This document shows positions 1 through 5,688 of a stretch of 7,239 nt of DNA, piece by piece. Within the stretch, counting starts at the first letter, position 1, and every line of letters starts with the position of its first letter. Below the pieces are notes generated by a model that was given only the letters and a program-made list of their open reading frames with translations, was not told where the DNA came from and searched no databases. Origin of the DNA: Leptospiraceae bacterium (GTDB lineage Bacteria > Spirochaetota > Leptospiria > Turneriellales > Turneriellaceae); NCBI GenBank assembly GCA_025057195.1, contig JANWWX010000064.1, positions 1 through 7,239 on the forward strand. Direction: 5' to 3'. Position numbers and translations under genes: made by a program.

Positions 1-1
1 A

Positions 2-1228
2 GCCGGGATCAAGGTCAACCGGATCTTGGCCCTCACCGACGAACTGGCAATGGCGCTCGAGGCTCTGCGCGTGCGCATCGAGGCACCGATTCCGGGCCGC
101 TCCACAGTCGGCATTGAGATCCCCAACAAAGAGCGGGTCAAGGTGCTGCTCGGCGACATCCTGGGCGATCCGGGGTTTCGCGAATACGGCGGGGCATTGC
201 CGTTGCCACTTGGGCGCGACATTGCTGGCAATCTCTTGGTCGAGGACCTGACGCGCATGCCGCACCTGCTCATTGCTGGCGCTACAGGGTCGGGGAAGTC
301 GGTTGCGATCAATTCGTTTATTTCAAGCCTGATCCTCACCAAAAGCCCGGAGGAGGTGCGCTTCCTGCTCATCGATCCCAAACTTGTCGAGCTTTCGGCG
401 TATAACGATATACCACACCTGCTGCACCCGGTCATCACCGAACCCAACAAGGCGATCTTGGCGCTCAATTGGGCGGTCGAGGAGATGGAACGCCGCTACG
501 AGGATCTAGCTGAACTTGGCGCCCGCGACATCCGCTCGTACAACGACAAGCTACGCCAACAGCGGCACAAAATCGACCTACCCACCATGCCCTATATTGT
601 TGTCCTCATTGACGAGTTAGGCGATTTGATGATGGTCGCAGGCAAAGAGGTGGAATCCTCGATCATCCGTTTGGCGCAAAAAGCGCGCGCAGTTGGTATC
701 CACCTGATCCTCGCCACACAGCGCCCCTCGGTCGATGTCATCACCGCACTGATCAAGGCCAATTGTCCTGCTCGCATTGCGCTGCAGGTGGCGCAGAAAA
801 CTGACTCGCGCACAATCTTGGACTCCAACGGTGCTGAGCAGCTTTTGGGCCAGGGTGATATGCTCTTCCGCCATCCTGCGCGTGCACAGCTCATCCGCGC
901 CCAGGCGCCGCTCATCGAAGATGAGGAAGTAGAATCAGTCGTGGCATGGGCGCAGAAATTGGCCAAGCCAGTCTATATCACGCTCGAGGATCCCAAGGGC
1001 AAACTCGGTGAGCTGGAGGATGGCGACGAAGAACTTTTGGCCGAAGCTTGGCAGATCATCATCGAAAGCCAGAAGGCCTCTGCCAGCTACCTGCAGCGGC
1101 GCATGCGCATTGGCTACAACAAGGCGGCACGGCTCATTGAGGCTTTCGAGGCTCGTGGCCTGGTCGGCCCACAGATTGGCTCCAAGCCGCGCGAGATCTA
1201 TGGCAATGCGCAGAGCCTTTCGCGTTAG
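2..1228 (+). CDS. ftsK: DNA translocase FtsK/SpoIIIE, C-terminal part (5' end outside window)
   Basis: Hexameric ATP-driven DNA pump that clears chromosome ends through the division septum and, in well-studied bacteria, activates XerCD recombination at dif. The frame is open from base 2 and encodes 408 residues. The start-like TTG at 26 is internal, because family-typical sequence (GIKVNRILALTDELA) runs through it. Visible in order: the conserved IEAPIPGRSTVGIEIPN segment; Walker A GATGSGKS (codons 278-301); LIDPK; Walker B VVLIDELGDL (599-628); the LATQRPSVDVITALIKAN region; the KTDSRTILDSNGAEQLLGQGDML block; and a winged-helix gamma domain from about 1034 to the end (RRMRIGYNKAARLIEAFEARG). 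The N-terminal membrane helices and linker are missing only because the window begins inside the gene. All key motor residues look intact. The 3' end converges on a decayed minus-strand gene. The family call is near certain; DNA-sequence preference cannot be read from here. Confidence 0.97.
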   Translation, partial: AGIKVNRILALTDELAMALEALRVRIEAPIPGRSTVGIEIPNKERVKVLLGDILGDPGFREYGGALPLPLGRDIAGNLLVEDLTRMPHLLIAGATGSGKSVAINSFISSLILTKSPEEVRFLLIDPKLVELSAYNDIPHLLHPVITEPNKAILALNWAVEEMERRYEDLAELGARDIRSYNDKLRQQRHKIDLPTMPYIVVLIDELGDLMMVAGKEVESSIIRLAQKARAVGIHLILATQRPSVDVITALIKANCPARIALQVAQKTDSRTILDSNGAEQLLGQGDMLFRHPARAQLIRAQAPLIEDEEVESVVAWAQKLAKPVYITLEDPKGKLGELEDGDEELLAEAWQIIIESQKASASYLQRRMRIGYNKAARLIEAFEARGLVGPQIGSKPREIYGNAQSLSR

Positions 1229-1388
1229 TGTTGCCTTCCCATTGCCGTAGCCTTTCTTCGTGGTGTTCCGTAAAGACCGCAATGGGCAAAAGTAACCGAA
1301 ACTCCTCCAGAAAGAGTAATCTTTCGTTCACACTGAGCTGGGCTGAGCGTTCCAGATATGTTTTTGGCAAAAGCTGCAGGGCTTTCAT
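1134..1388 (-). CDS. Small hypothetical protein, partner of the nucleotidyltransferase-like gene, probably decayed at its 3' end
   Basis: The ATG at 1388 shares ATGA with the stop of the upstream nucleotidyltransferase-like gene, so translation was probably coupled. The frame gives 84 residues. Only the first ~36 look protein-like (KALQLLPKTYLERSAQLS, then NERLLFLEEFRLLL): an amphipathic helical segment ending in a FLEEFR-type motif that I associate with small proteins encoded beside MNT-fold nucleotidyltransferases. The rest is basic, low in hydrophobic residues, and its last 95 bases lie antisense to the 3' end of ftsK, which is not expected of a native gene end. The original stop was probably lost by a small indel or by fusion to ftsK-flanking DNA. 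Function unknown; a toxin-antitoxin-like partner role is only a guess. Confidence refers to the N-terminal part as a real gene remnant. Confidence 0.45.
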   Translation of the reverse strand: MKALQLLPKTYLERSAQLSVNERLLFLEEFRLLLPIAVFTEHHEERLRQWEGNTNAKGSAHCHRSRAAWSQSVGRPGHEPRKPQ

Positions 1389-1623
1389 GGCTTGCGTTCT
1401 TTAAGAGTTTTGAGTGCTAAAGCATCTTCTTTGTCCTGCTGGCGCTGGCTTTTGCTTTTTATCGCAATCAGGCTATCGATCCTGCTTTACGTAAATCGCG
1501 ATCAAAAGTACCGCGCACCACCCCATGCAAAGCCACTGCATAACCACCAGCAATGGCGAAGGGAATATTGTGCTGCTGGAAAAGCATGGTGATTTTTTGG
1601 AGAAACAAATGCGCTAAAATCAT
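1385..1623 (-). pseudogene. Nucleotidyltransferase-like (MNT-fold, AbiEii-like) gene with internal deletion and frame change
   Basis: Two halves of one family sit in different frames. From the ATG at 1623 the first frame reads to about 1489 and contains LLFQQHNIPFAIAGGYAVAL-type sequence: a helix, then GGYAVALHGVVRGTFDRDL. This is the active-site start of MNT-fold nucleotidyltransferases (GG, then D-x-D). That frame stops at 1468. From about 1480 a second frame reads IDSLIAIKSKSQRQQDKEDA, then LALKTLKERKP and TGA at 1387-1385, which is the usual C-terminal LIAMK...R.QD..D..AL block. From memory of the family, roughly 70-90 residues between the blocks are missing, so this looks like an internal deletion with a frame change and not a sequencing error. 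The stop overlaps the next gene as ATGA. No clear ribosome site precedes 1623. Intact relatives are usually accessory genes, some in toxin-antitoxin or phage-defence pairs; this copy should be inactive. Confidence 0.75.
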
Positions 1624-1766
1624 TTGGCAATGTTGGCCGTAAAGCCAGAAGATGGCGTCGCCCACAAAAAAACGTGGCTAACGCAGGCCACTTACCATTA
1701 TTCCCCCACATCGCCGCAAAAGACCCAATAGCTACCTGTGCCCATGTCCTACAGTAAAGTTTCGGG
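1624..1766. other. Spacer between two decayed minus-strand genes, no gene assigned
   Basis: About 140 bases between the frameshifted gene and the nucleotidyltransferase remnant. Short open stretches exist on the minus strand, including one changing frame at a run of seven T (minus strand, near 1665-1673) whose translation is hydrophobic (TFFVGDAIFWLYG). None has a ribosome site, recognisable family or clear ends. I see no repeat or terminator in it. Confidence 0.3.
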
Positions 1767-2242
1767 CTAACCCGCAAAAGTCATGTACTCCCGCAAATCC
1801 TCGGGAATGTCCTGCCAAGGGGGCTTTTCGCCTTCACGCCAGTGCCAGAAGAAGAGTTTTTCTATCAAATACCCCGCCACTGGGTCCCACCGCGAGGGTT
1901 CTTGGTAATAGTTAATCGCAAAAAAGCATTTCAGCGACAGCCGCGCGGGTTTCAGCCACAAAAGGATCAGCCCATAAACCAGCGACGAGACACTGACCCG
2001 CAGTGCCGAGGCAACACAAAGTAGCGCATCGTGCTCTTTCGTGTAAACCGTGTGGTGACGATGCGGTATGGTCTCTCGGCGTCGTTGTAGGAGCGGGTGA
2101 CGCCGCGGCGGATGGGGTTACGCATCTTGAGCCGCAAGAAACGCGCGGCGAAGCGCATAATCTCGCGTTGGTGTTTTTGCCAGTGCTGTGCGACGTTTTC
2201 CGGCAAGCTGACACTGGTGGTATGCATGGTTTTGGTTTTCAT
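1767..2242 (-). pseudogene. Unrecognised 158-residue protein split by a one-base frameshift (possibly DUF1564-like)
   Basis: The ATG at 2242 follows AGAGGG with 3 bases between, a good ribosome site. The first frame gives 69 residues up to RIVTTRFTRK (about 2036), then drifts to a stop at 1967. The neighbouring frame continues naturally from codon GAG at 2036 with EHDALLCVASALRVSVSSLV, then YGLILLWLKP, and runs for 89 residues to the stop at 1767. One missing base within CGAAAGAGC (2041-2033, minus strand) would restore a 158-residue protein. Features: a basic middle (residues ~30-70), a hydrophobic helix (LVYGLILLWL), and an aromatic, Trp-rich tail with GEKPPWQDIPEDL. The order of parts (SVSLPE start, basic stretch, RF-type strand, SVSSLVYGL helix) recalls the Leptospira DUF1564 family, but I cannot confirm that. 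No catalytic motif seen. Either a recent pseudogene or a base-calling error. Confidence 0.7.
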
Positions 2243-2343
2243 CGTCCCTCTATATATTAAATACCCAAAAATCGCGGAAATTTTTCAGTTTTTCAGAAAA
2301 AATTTTTTTGGTAGTGACTTTTTGGGTTTTTACATAGCACTCT

Positions 2344-2370
2344 CGCCCTGTGTGTTGCGGCGTTTTTTTT
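2344..2370 (+). terminator. Weak terminator-like hairpin with T8 tract in the flgF upstream region
   Basis: CGCC (2344-2347) pairs with GGCG (2359-2362) around an 11-base loop and is followed directly by eight T. The stem is short, and no plus-strand gene lies immediately upstream, so it may insulate flgF from read-through from ftsK, act as a leader attenuator if transcription starts further upstream, or be chance. Confidence 0.25.
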
Positions 2371-2444
2371 ATACCATTACTCAGGTGCTTACGTATTCGG
2401 TCGGTGTCACATCGCAGTGGGACACTTTTTGAAGCATTAGCTCC

Positions 2445-2471
2445 TTCACCTTTCCACGAAACTACCGATAA
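2445..2471 (+). promoter_or_regulatory. Candidate sigma-28 (FliA-type) promoter of the flgF-like gene
   Basis: ACCGATAA at 2464-2471 matches seven of eight bases of the known FliA -10 element GCCGATAA and sits six bases before the ATG at 2478. The -35 side is weak: TCACCTTT (2446-2453) matches TAAAGTTT at five of eight positions with 10 bases between instead of the usual 11. If used, transcription would begin at or very near the start codon, giving a leaderless message. This agrees with the absence of a Shine-Dalgarno sequence before 2478. An alternative reading is a housekeeping -10 (GATAAT, 2467-2472). Confidence 0.4.
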
Positions 2472-2477
2472 TAAAGC

Positions 2478-3320
2478 ATGCTGCGTGGGATTTACACGGG
2501 GGCATCGGGCATGAGCGCGATGCAGGTCAAAATGGATGTCGTCGCCAATAACCTTGCCAACGTGGACAAGACTGCTTTCAAAGAGGATGTCACTATTTTT
2601 AAAGCCCATCCTGAAATCCTCATCCATCGCACCCGTGACGATGGGGTCGGTTGGGTCCCGCTTGGGGGTTTTGATATCGCACCGCTGGTGGGCAAATTGG
2701 GCACAGGTGTCGAGGTCAACGAAATCTACACGCGTTTTGACCAGGGTGCGCTCAAAAAAACTGACCGCGATCAAGATTTAGCCATCAATGGCGAGGGATT
2801 TTTTGTGGTGCAGACCAACCAGGGGCCACGGCTGACACGCAGTGGTGCATTTATCATAGACCGCCATGGTATGTTAGTGACCCCCGATGGCTTTCCGCTT
2901 TTAGGGGAAAAAGGTCCGATTGTGGTAAACCATAACAATTTCATCATAAAAACTAATGGCGAGGTGTGGGTCAACCAAGCGGTCGATCGGCAAGCCGCCA
3001 CCAGCAAGGACATCAACCAGTGGGAAAATCCAGTGCTGCTCGACAGGCTGCAGATCCGCACGGTGGACCACCCGCGCCACTTGGACAAGGTGGGGCAATC
3101 GTTTTACAATACCACGCCCGAATCCGGCGAGATGCGGCCTGTTGACCCAGTAAAATCTCCCGAGATCCTACAGGGTTTTTTGGAAGTTTCTAACGTCAAT
3201 ATTGTCACCGAGATGGTCAATATGATTGAAGTGCAGCGCCTTTACGAGGCCAACCAAAAGGCGATCACCACGCACGATGGGATGCTGGGGGTATTGATCA
3301 ACCAAATCCTGCGGGTTTGA
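2478..3320 (+). CDS. flgF: Flagellar basal-body rod protein, spirochaetal FlgF type
   Basis: Structural protein of the proximal rod that links the motor to the hook of the periplasmic flagellum; such proteins leave the cytoplasm through the flagellar type III apparatus and have no cleaved signal. The 280 residues are complete. Residues 1-36 form the conserved rod N-terminus ([23 protein letters not shown]); residues 64-105 carry [20 protein letters not shown] and the FDQGALKKT turn; residues 105-150 show [16 protein letters not shown] and DGFPLLG; residues 231-280 form the C-terminal helix ([27 protein letters not shown]). The ATG at 2478 is required to keep the N-terminal motif, yet no Shine-Dalgarno sequence precedes it. 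FlgG is the close alternative name, but the length and the central insert favour the FlgF/FlhO type. In many spirochaetes flgG follows directly; here a TetR gene follows after 57 bases. Confidence 0.9.
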   Translation: MLRGIYTGASGMSAMQVKMDVVANNLANVDKTAFKEDVTIFKAHPEILIHRTRDDGVGWVPLGGFDIAPLVGKLGTGVEVNEIYTRFDQGALKKTDRDQDLAINGEGFFVVQTNQGPRLTRSGAFIIDRHGMLVTPDGFPLLGEKGPIVVNHNNFIIKTNGEVWVNQAVDRQAATSKDINQWENPVLLDRLQIRTVDHPRHLDKVGQSFYNTTPESGEMRPVDPVKSPEILQGFLEVSNVNIVTEMVNMIEVQRLYEANQKAITTHDGMLGVLINQILRV

Positions 3321-3321
3321 T

Positions 3322-3337
3322 TTAACCAAATAGTTAA
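3322..3337. promoter_or_regulatory. Palindrome TTAAC-n6-GTTAA, candidate TetR operator
   Basis: A perfect 5-base inverted repeat (TTAAC at 3322-3326, GTTAA at 3333-3337) with a 6-base spacer lies in the 57-base gap between flgF and the TetR gene, just upstream of the putative -35. Its size and place suit a dimeric TetR regulator controlling itself. It is AT-rich and short, so chance cannot be excluded. Confidence 0.35.
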
Positions 3338-3341
3338 TTTT

Positions 3342-3369
3342 TTGGGAAAAGCTACCCCGCTACTATAAA
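3342..3369 (+). promoter_or_regulatory. Candidate promoter of the TetR gene, leaderless or nearly so
   Basis: TTGGGA (3342-3347, four of six bases of TTGACA), a 16-base spacer and TATAAA (3364-3369) form a reasonable housekeeping promoter. The -10 ends eight bases before the ATG at 3378, so transcription should start at or within a base or two of the start codon. No Shine-Dalgarno sequence precedes the ATG, consistent with a leaderless message. Confidence 0.45.
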
Positions 3370-3377
3370 TTTACTGC

Positions 3378-4121
3378 ATGTGGGGCAAGGCCTGCAAGAA
3401 GCATCCCCAGGAAAGTGGCACAAGAGAGGCGATCCTGCGCGCGGCCAGTGAGGAATTTGCCGCACATGGTTTTGCCGGCGCGCGCACTGAGAGCATTGCC
3501 CGTGCCGCAGGGGTCAATAAGGCCATGCTCCATTACTATTTCCACGATAAGGAAACACTTTATGCCGCAGTGCTTGAGCGGATTTTCGGCGCAGATTCGG
3601 CGACAGAACTTTTGATCGAAAAAATCCAGAACGCCCCACTCAACGCGCTGCAGAATGTCCACGTGTTCCTCAGGATTTTACTGCGCAAGTATGCCGACCC
3701 GCGTAGCGATGTCTTCCGGCGCATCCTCGCCTGGGAGCTTGCCACCGGCCAAAGTGGCCTCAAAAGCGTAGCCCAAAAATACCTGGTGCCGCGCCTCGTG
3801 GCCATGGCCGAGGTGATCCGCAAAGGAGTTGAAAAAGGCGAACTCGACTGTCCCCATCCGACATTGGCAGTCTGGAGTCTGATTGCGCAGGTTGCATTTT
3901 ACTACATGCACCGTAGCACCTATGAGGGCAGCATCATCTACGAGGAACTCTATGGAAAAATTAGCGAAGAACAGCTTTTGGAATTTTTACTCAAAAGCTT
4001 CATCGCAAACTACGCCAAAAATAGTCCCGTCGACTACAGCCTGCCGCCTGAAATCTTGAAATTGGCGGATGAGCTGGCAGAAAAACTTTTCAACCCGAAT
4101 TACGAAGTAGCAGCACCATAA
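3378..4121 (+). CDS. TetR/AcrR-family transcriptional regulator
   Basis: DNA-binding repressor-type protein of 247 residues, expected to act as a dimer released by a small ligand. The N-terminal helix-turn-helix spans about residues 14-63: TREAILRAASEEFAAHGFAG, then RTESIARAAGVNKAMLHYYF with HDKETLY, all classic TetR positions. The C-terminal ligand and dimer domain (about 85-215) has FRRILAWELATGQSGL and VPRLVAMAEVIRKGVEKGEL, resembling the CecR/YbiH-like group; the ligand cannot be predicted. The ATG at 3378 is used because no other start keeps the N-terminal helix, although it lacks a ribosome site and sits right behind a -10-like TATAAA. Many TetR genes flank their target, usually an efflux operon; none is visible here. 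Its last 22 bases overlap the 3' end of the opposing DUF115 gene. Confidence 0.94.
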   Translation: MWGKACKKHPQESGTREAILRAASEEFAAHGFAGARTESIARAAGVNKAMLHYYFHDKETLYAAVLERIFGADSATELLIEKIQNAPLNALQNVHVFLRILLRKYADPRSDVFRRILAWELATGQSGLKSVAQKYLVPRLVAMAEVIRKGVEKGELDCPHPTLAVWSLIAQVAFYYMHRSTYEGSIIYEELYGKISEEQLLEFLLKSFIANYAKNSPVDYSLPPEILKLADELAEKLFNPNYEVAAP

Positions 4122-5188
4122 CGTTGGCTCAGTTTTAAGGAGTATGTCTCCACGTTGAAAATCCGGCAAGTGCGCCAAAAGCCCCGTTGGAAATAGGCGG
4201 TGCCGCGCGCGTGGCTGATGTGCCGGCGGTGGCCGCGATCGTAGCCTGCAATAAAAGTGGGACTCTGTGGGAAAAGCGCTGCCTTTACTGCAAGCATCAG
4301 TCCACCCACATCGCCGCTGGGGTTTTTGATCTCAGTCAAGTCGGGCCGTTCCCGCACTGCGAATTCCTGTACCAGTGGATGCGAGCTGGCATAGGTGTAT
4401 TTTTTCGCAAAAGGCATGCGCAAGATGGCCGGCTGGCAGAGTGGATCAGCCACAAGCCCTATTTTGTGCCACGGCAGCTTGGCCACAAGACCACAAAAAT
4501 GCTCCAAACTGGCAAAGCCAGCATCGATGCTAAAAACGACCTGTGGGAATAGGCGATAATGCACGAGCACCGGCAGTGCCGTGTCTGCACACCAGATGGC
4601 TCCGGTAAGTTGTCTGAGCTCGCGGATCTTCAAATCCAGTGATGGTCCCGCCATCACCAACGCACTGGGTGGGGTGCGGAGCTGGCGGATATCCGGTAAG
4701 TCCCGCAGCTGCGGATAGTTAGTCTGGAAATTGGTCTGCCACAGCCGCGCAAAGTGGCGGATTGTTTTGAGGCGGATGGCCGCTCGCTTGAGGATTTCAG
4801 CCACTGCACCTGCCACCACGCCCTTCAATTCTTGCCATTGGGGCAAGATGTGGACGTGGAATTTATCATCGGCAGTGATATTGTTGATAAAAGTTTCCAA
4901 CGACTCTTGGCTTGCAATCAGGCGGGGATCATCGGGAGGCGGGGAAAATAGCACCGGTGCGATGAGATAAAATGGCTGCTTTTTGGCAAAAAGTGGGGCA
5001 AAGCTTTCGCAATACGGCGCGACGATGAGGGGGATTTTCTCAGCAGCTCCCGCAATCCAACTGCTGAGCAACCTGCGATCCCGAATACCAGAGCGTGAGC
5101 TATAAAAAACCAATTTATGTTCGCCAGCGAGGCAGACCATTTTGCCATCTTCGTGGTGAGGGGTAAGCTGCGGCAATCCCGGCAGCAT
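4100..5188 (-). CDS. DUF115 / Maf-like protein (putative flagellin or surface glycosylation factor)
   Basis: Probable cytoplasmic protein of 362 residues with a DUF115 (MptE/Maf-like) core. Maf proteins in other flagellated bacteria are needed to attach nonulosonic-acid sugars to flagellin; other DUF115 members are pterin pyrophosphokinases, so the reaction here is open. The core spans about residues 174-325: SALVMAGPSLDLKIREL, IWCADTALPVLVHYRLFPQ, VFSIDAG, VGGLMLAVKAAL and IAGYDRGH, in the usual family order. Residues 1-170 form a less conserved N-terminal region. An ATG at 5239 in the same frame would add 17 residues, but 5188 is preferred: GGAG lies eight bases ahead, and its ATG overlaps the TGA of the upstream lipoprotein gene (TGATG). 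It is the last gene of the minus-strand unit and overlaps the TetR gene by 22 bases. No substrate residues can be assigned confidently. Confidence 0.82.
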   Translation of the reverse strand: MLPGLPQLTPHHEDGKMVCLAGEHKLVFYSSRSGIRDRRLLSSWIAGAAEKIPLIVAPYCESFAPLFAKKQPFYLIAPVLFSPPPDDPRLIASQESLETFINNITADDKFHVHILPQWQELKGVVAGAVAEILKRAAIRLKTIRHFARLWQTNFQTNYPQLRDLPDIRQLRTPPSALVMAGPSLDLKIRELRQLTGAIWCADTALPVLVHYRLFPQVVFSIDAGFASLEHFCGLVAKLPWHKIGLVADPLCQPAILRMPFAKKYTYASSHPLVQEFAVRERPDLTEIKNPSGDVGGLMLAVKAALFPQSPTFIAGYDRGHRRHISHARGTAYFQRGFWRTCRIFNVETYSLKLSQRYGAATS

Positions 5189-5688
5189 CAGCGTAGCTCC
5201 ACCACGATCGCCGCACGGGCCAAAAGGTCGTTGCGGCAAAAAATAGCATAACTTACACGAAAAGGGGGTGGCGCAAAATAGCGGTGGTTGCGGTTTTCCG
5301 ACAAAAGTTTTTCGAGTAAATTGCCCAGCATCACTAAACCATAGACATCATTGCCGCGTAGCTCGAGATAGTCCAAGTTCTCGCGCTCCTGTGCGCGGTC
5401 TTGCACAGAGTAATGACCATGGAGGCAATCAAAATCGATGCTGTAGCGAGAATAGGCATTGCGTAGCGCAAAGGCCAGCCGGTCGCCGCGGAAATAGATG
5501 GAATTCCAAAAATCGCGTAGCGTGCCATCGCGCCGGCTGGGCAGCAGCGGATAAATAGCCCTATCACTGAAGACTTCGCTGCAACCTTCCGGCGTGAAGT
5601 CGCGGCAAAAAGCAAATGTGTTTTTTTCCCCACCGCACTGGCTGAGCAGCAAAACTCCCCAAAAAAACCAGATCCAGTTTGGCATCAT
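5188..5688 (-). CDS. Cys-rich putative lipoprotein, unknown function
   Basis: A 166-residue protein not recognised by family. The first 18 residues (MMPNWIWFFWGVLLLSQC) form a hydrophobic segment ending at Cys18, consistent with a lipoprotein signal, but it has no Lys/Arg before the hydrophobic core and Gln at -1. Both are unusual for classic lipoboxes, although spirochaetal lipoboxes are known to be relaxed. The mature part has four further cysteines (28, 36, 88, 151), suggesting disulfides outside the cytoplasm. Recognisable stretches are RDFWNSIYFRGDRLAFALRN and DVYGLVMLGNLLEKLL. The start overlaps the end of the upstream membrane-protein gene (ATGATG with TGA inside), and the first or second ATG (5688 or 5685) could be used. 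The stop overlaps the DUF115 start, so translation is probably coupled on both sides. Confidence 0.72.
   Translation of the reverse strand: MMPNWIWFFWGVLLLSQCGGEKNTFAFCRDFTPEGCSEVFSDRAIYPLLPSRRDGTLRDFWNSIYFRGDRLAFALRNAYSRYSIDFDCLHGHYSVQDRAQERENLDYLELRGNDVYGLVMLGNLLEKLLSENRNHRYFAPPPFRVSYAIFCRNDLLARAAIVVELR

Larger units (their letters stand above)
2243..2477. promoter_or_regulatory. AT-rich divergent intergenic region between the minus-strand hypothetical gene and flgF
   Basis: This 235-base region separates two genes read outward. Near its left end the minus strand has TATTTAATATATA ahead of the AGAGGG ribosome site of the gene starting at 2242, a plausible -10 region without a convincing -35. 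It then holds a tandem repeat TTTTTCAG (2281-2288 and 2289-2296), followed by A6T7, which may bend DNA or form a weak hairpin. Further right are a possible terminator-like element (2344-2370) and, just before flgF, a sigma-28-like -10. No open reading frame in it looks coding. Confidence 0.4.

Noticed and set aside
26..28. TTG at 26 as the start of the translocase gene
   Set aside because: The frame is open upstream and encodes family-conserved residues before this codon, so the gene is simply cut by the window edge.
592..966. Long minus-strand open frames inside ftsK
   Set aside because: They are antisense to a well-conserved motor domain, have no ribosome sites and show Ser/Arg/Cys-rich composition typical of shadow frames.
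1502..1777. Minus-strand 91-residue frame overlapping the nucleotidyltransferase remnant
   Set aside because: In the overlap the conserved GGYAVALHG block is in another frame; this frame gives Trp/Cys/His-rich noise there. The idea of a separate gene shifting at the T7 run has no homology support.
2097..2432. Plus-strand 111-residue frame crossing the intergenic region
   Set aside because: It lies antisense to the frameshifted gene and then runs through AT-rich non-coding sequence with no ribosome site.
1229..2477. Insertion sequence or prophage remnant as the cause of the decayed stretch
   Set aside because: No transposase or integrase motif, terminal inverted repeats or target duplications could be found by eye.
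4187..4970. Plus-strand frames antisense to the DUF115 gene
   Set aside because: The minus-strand frame carries the DUF115 motifs across the same bases; the plus-strand frames lack any recognisable domain.
5189..5239. Upstream ATG at 5239 for the DUF115 gene
   Set aside because: The extra 17 residues (with PFGPCGDRGG) lie over the end of the upstream gene, and the ATG at 5188 has GGAG at proper spacing plus a TGATG overlap.
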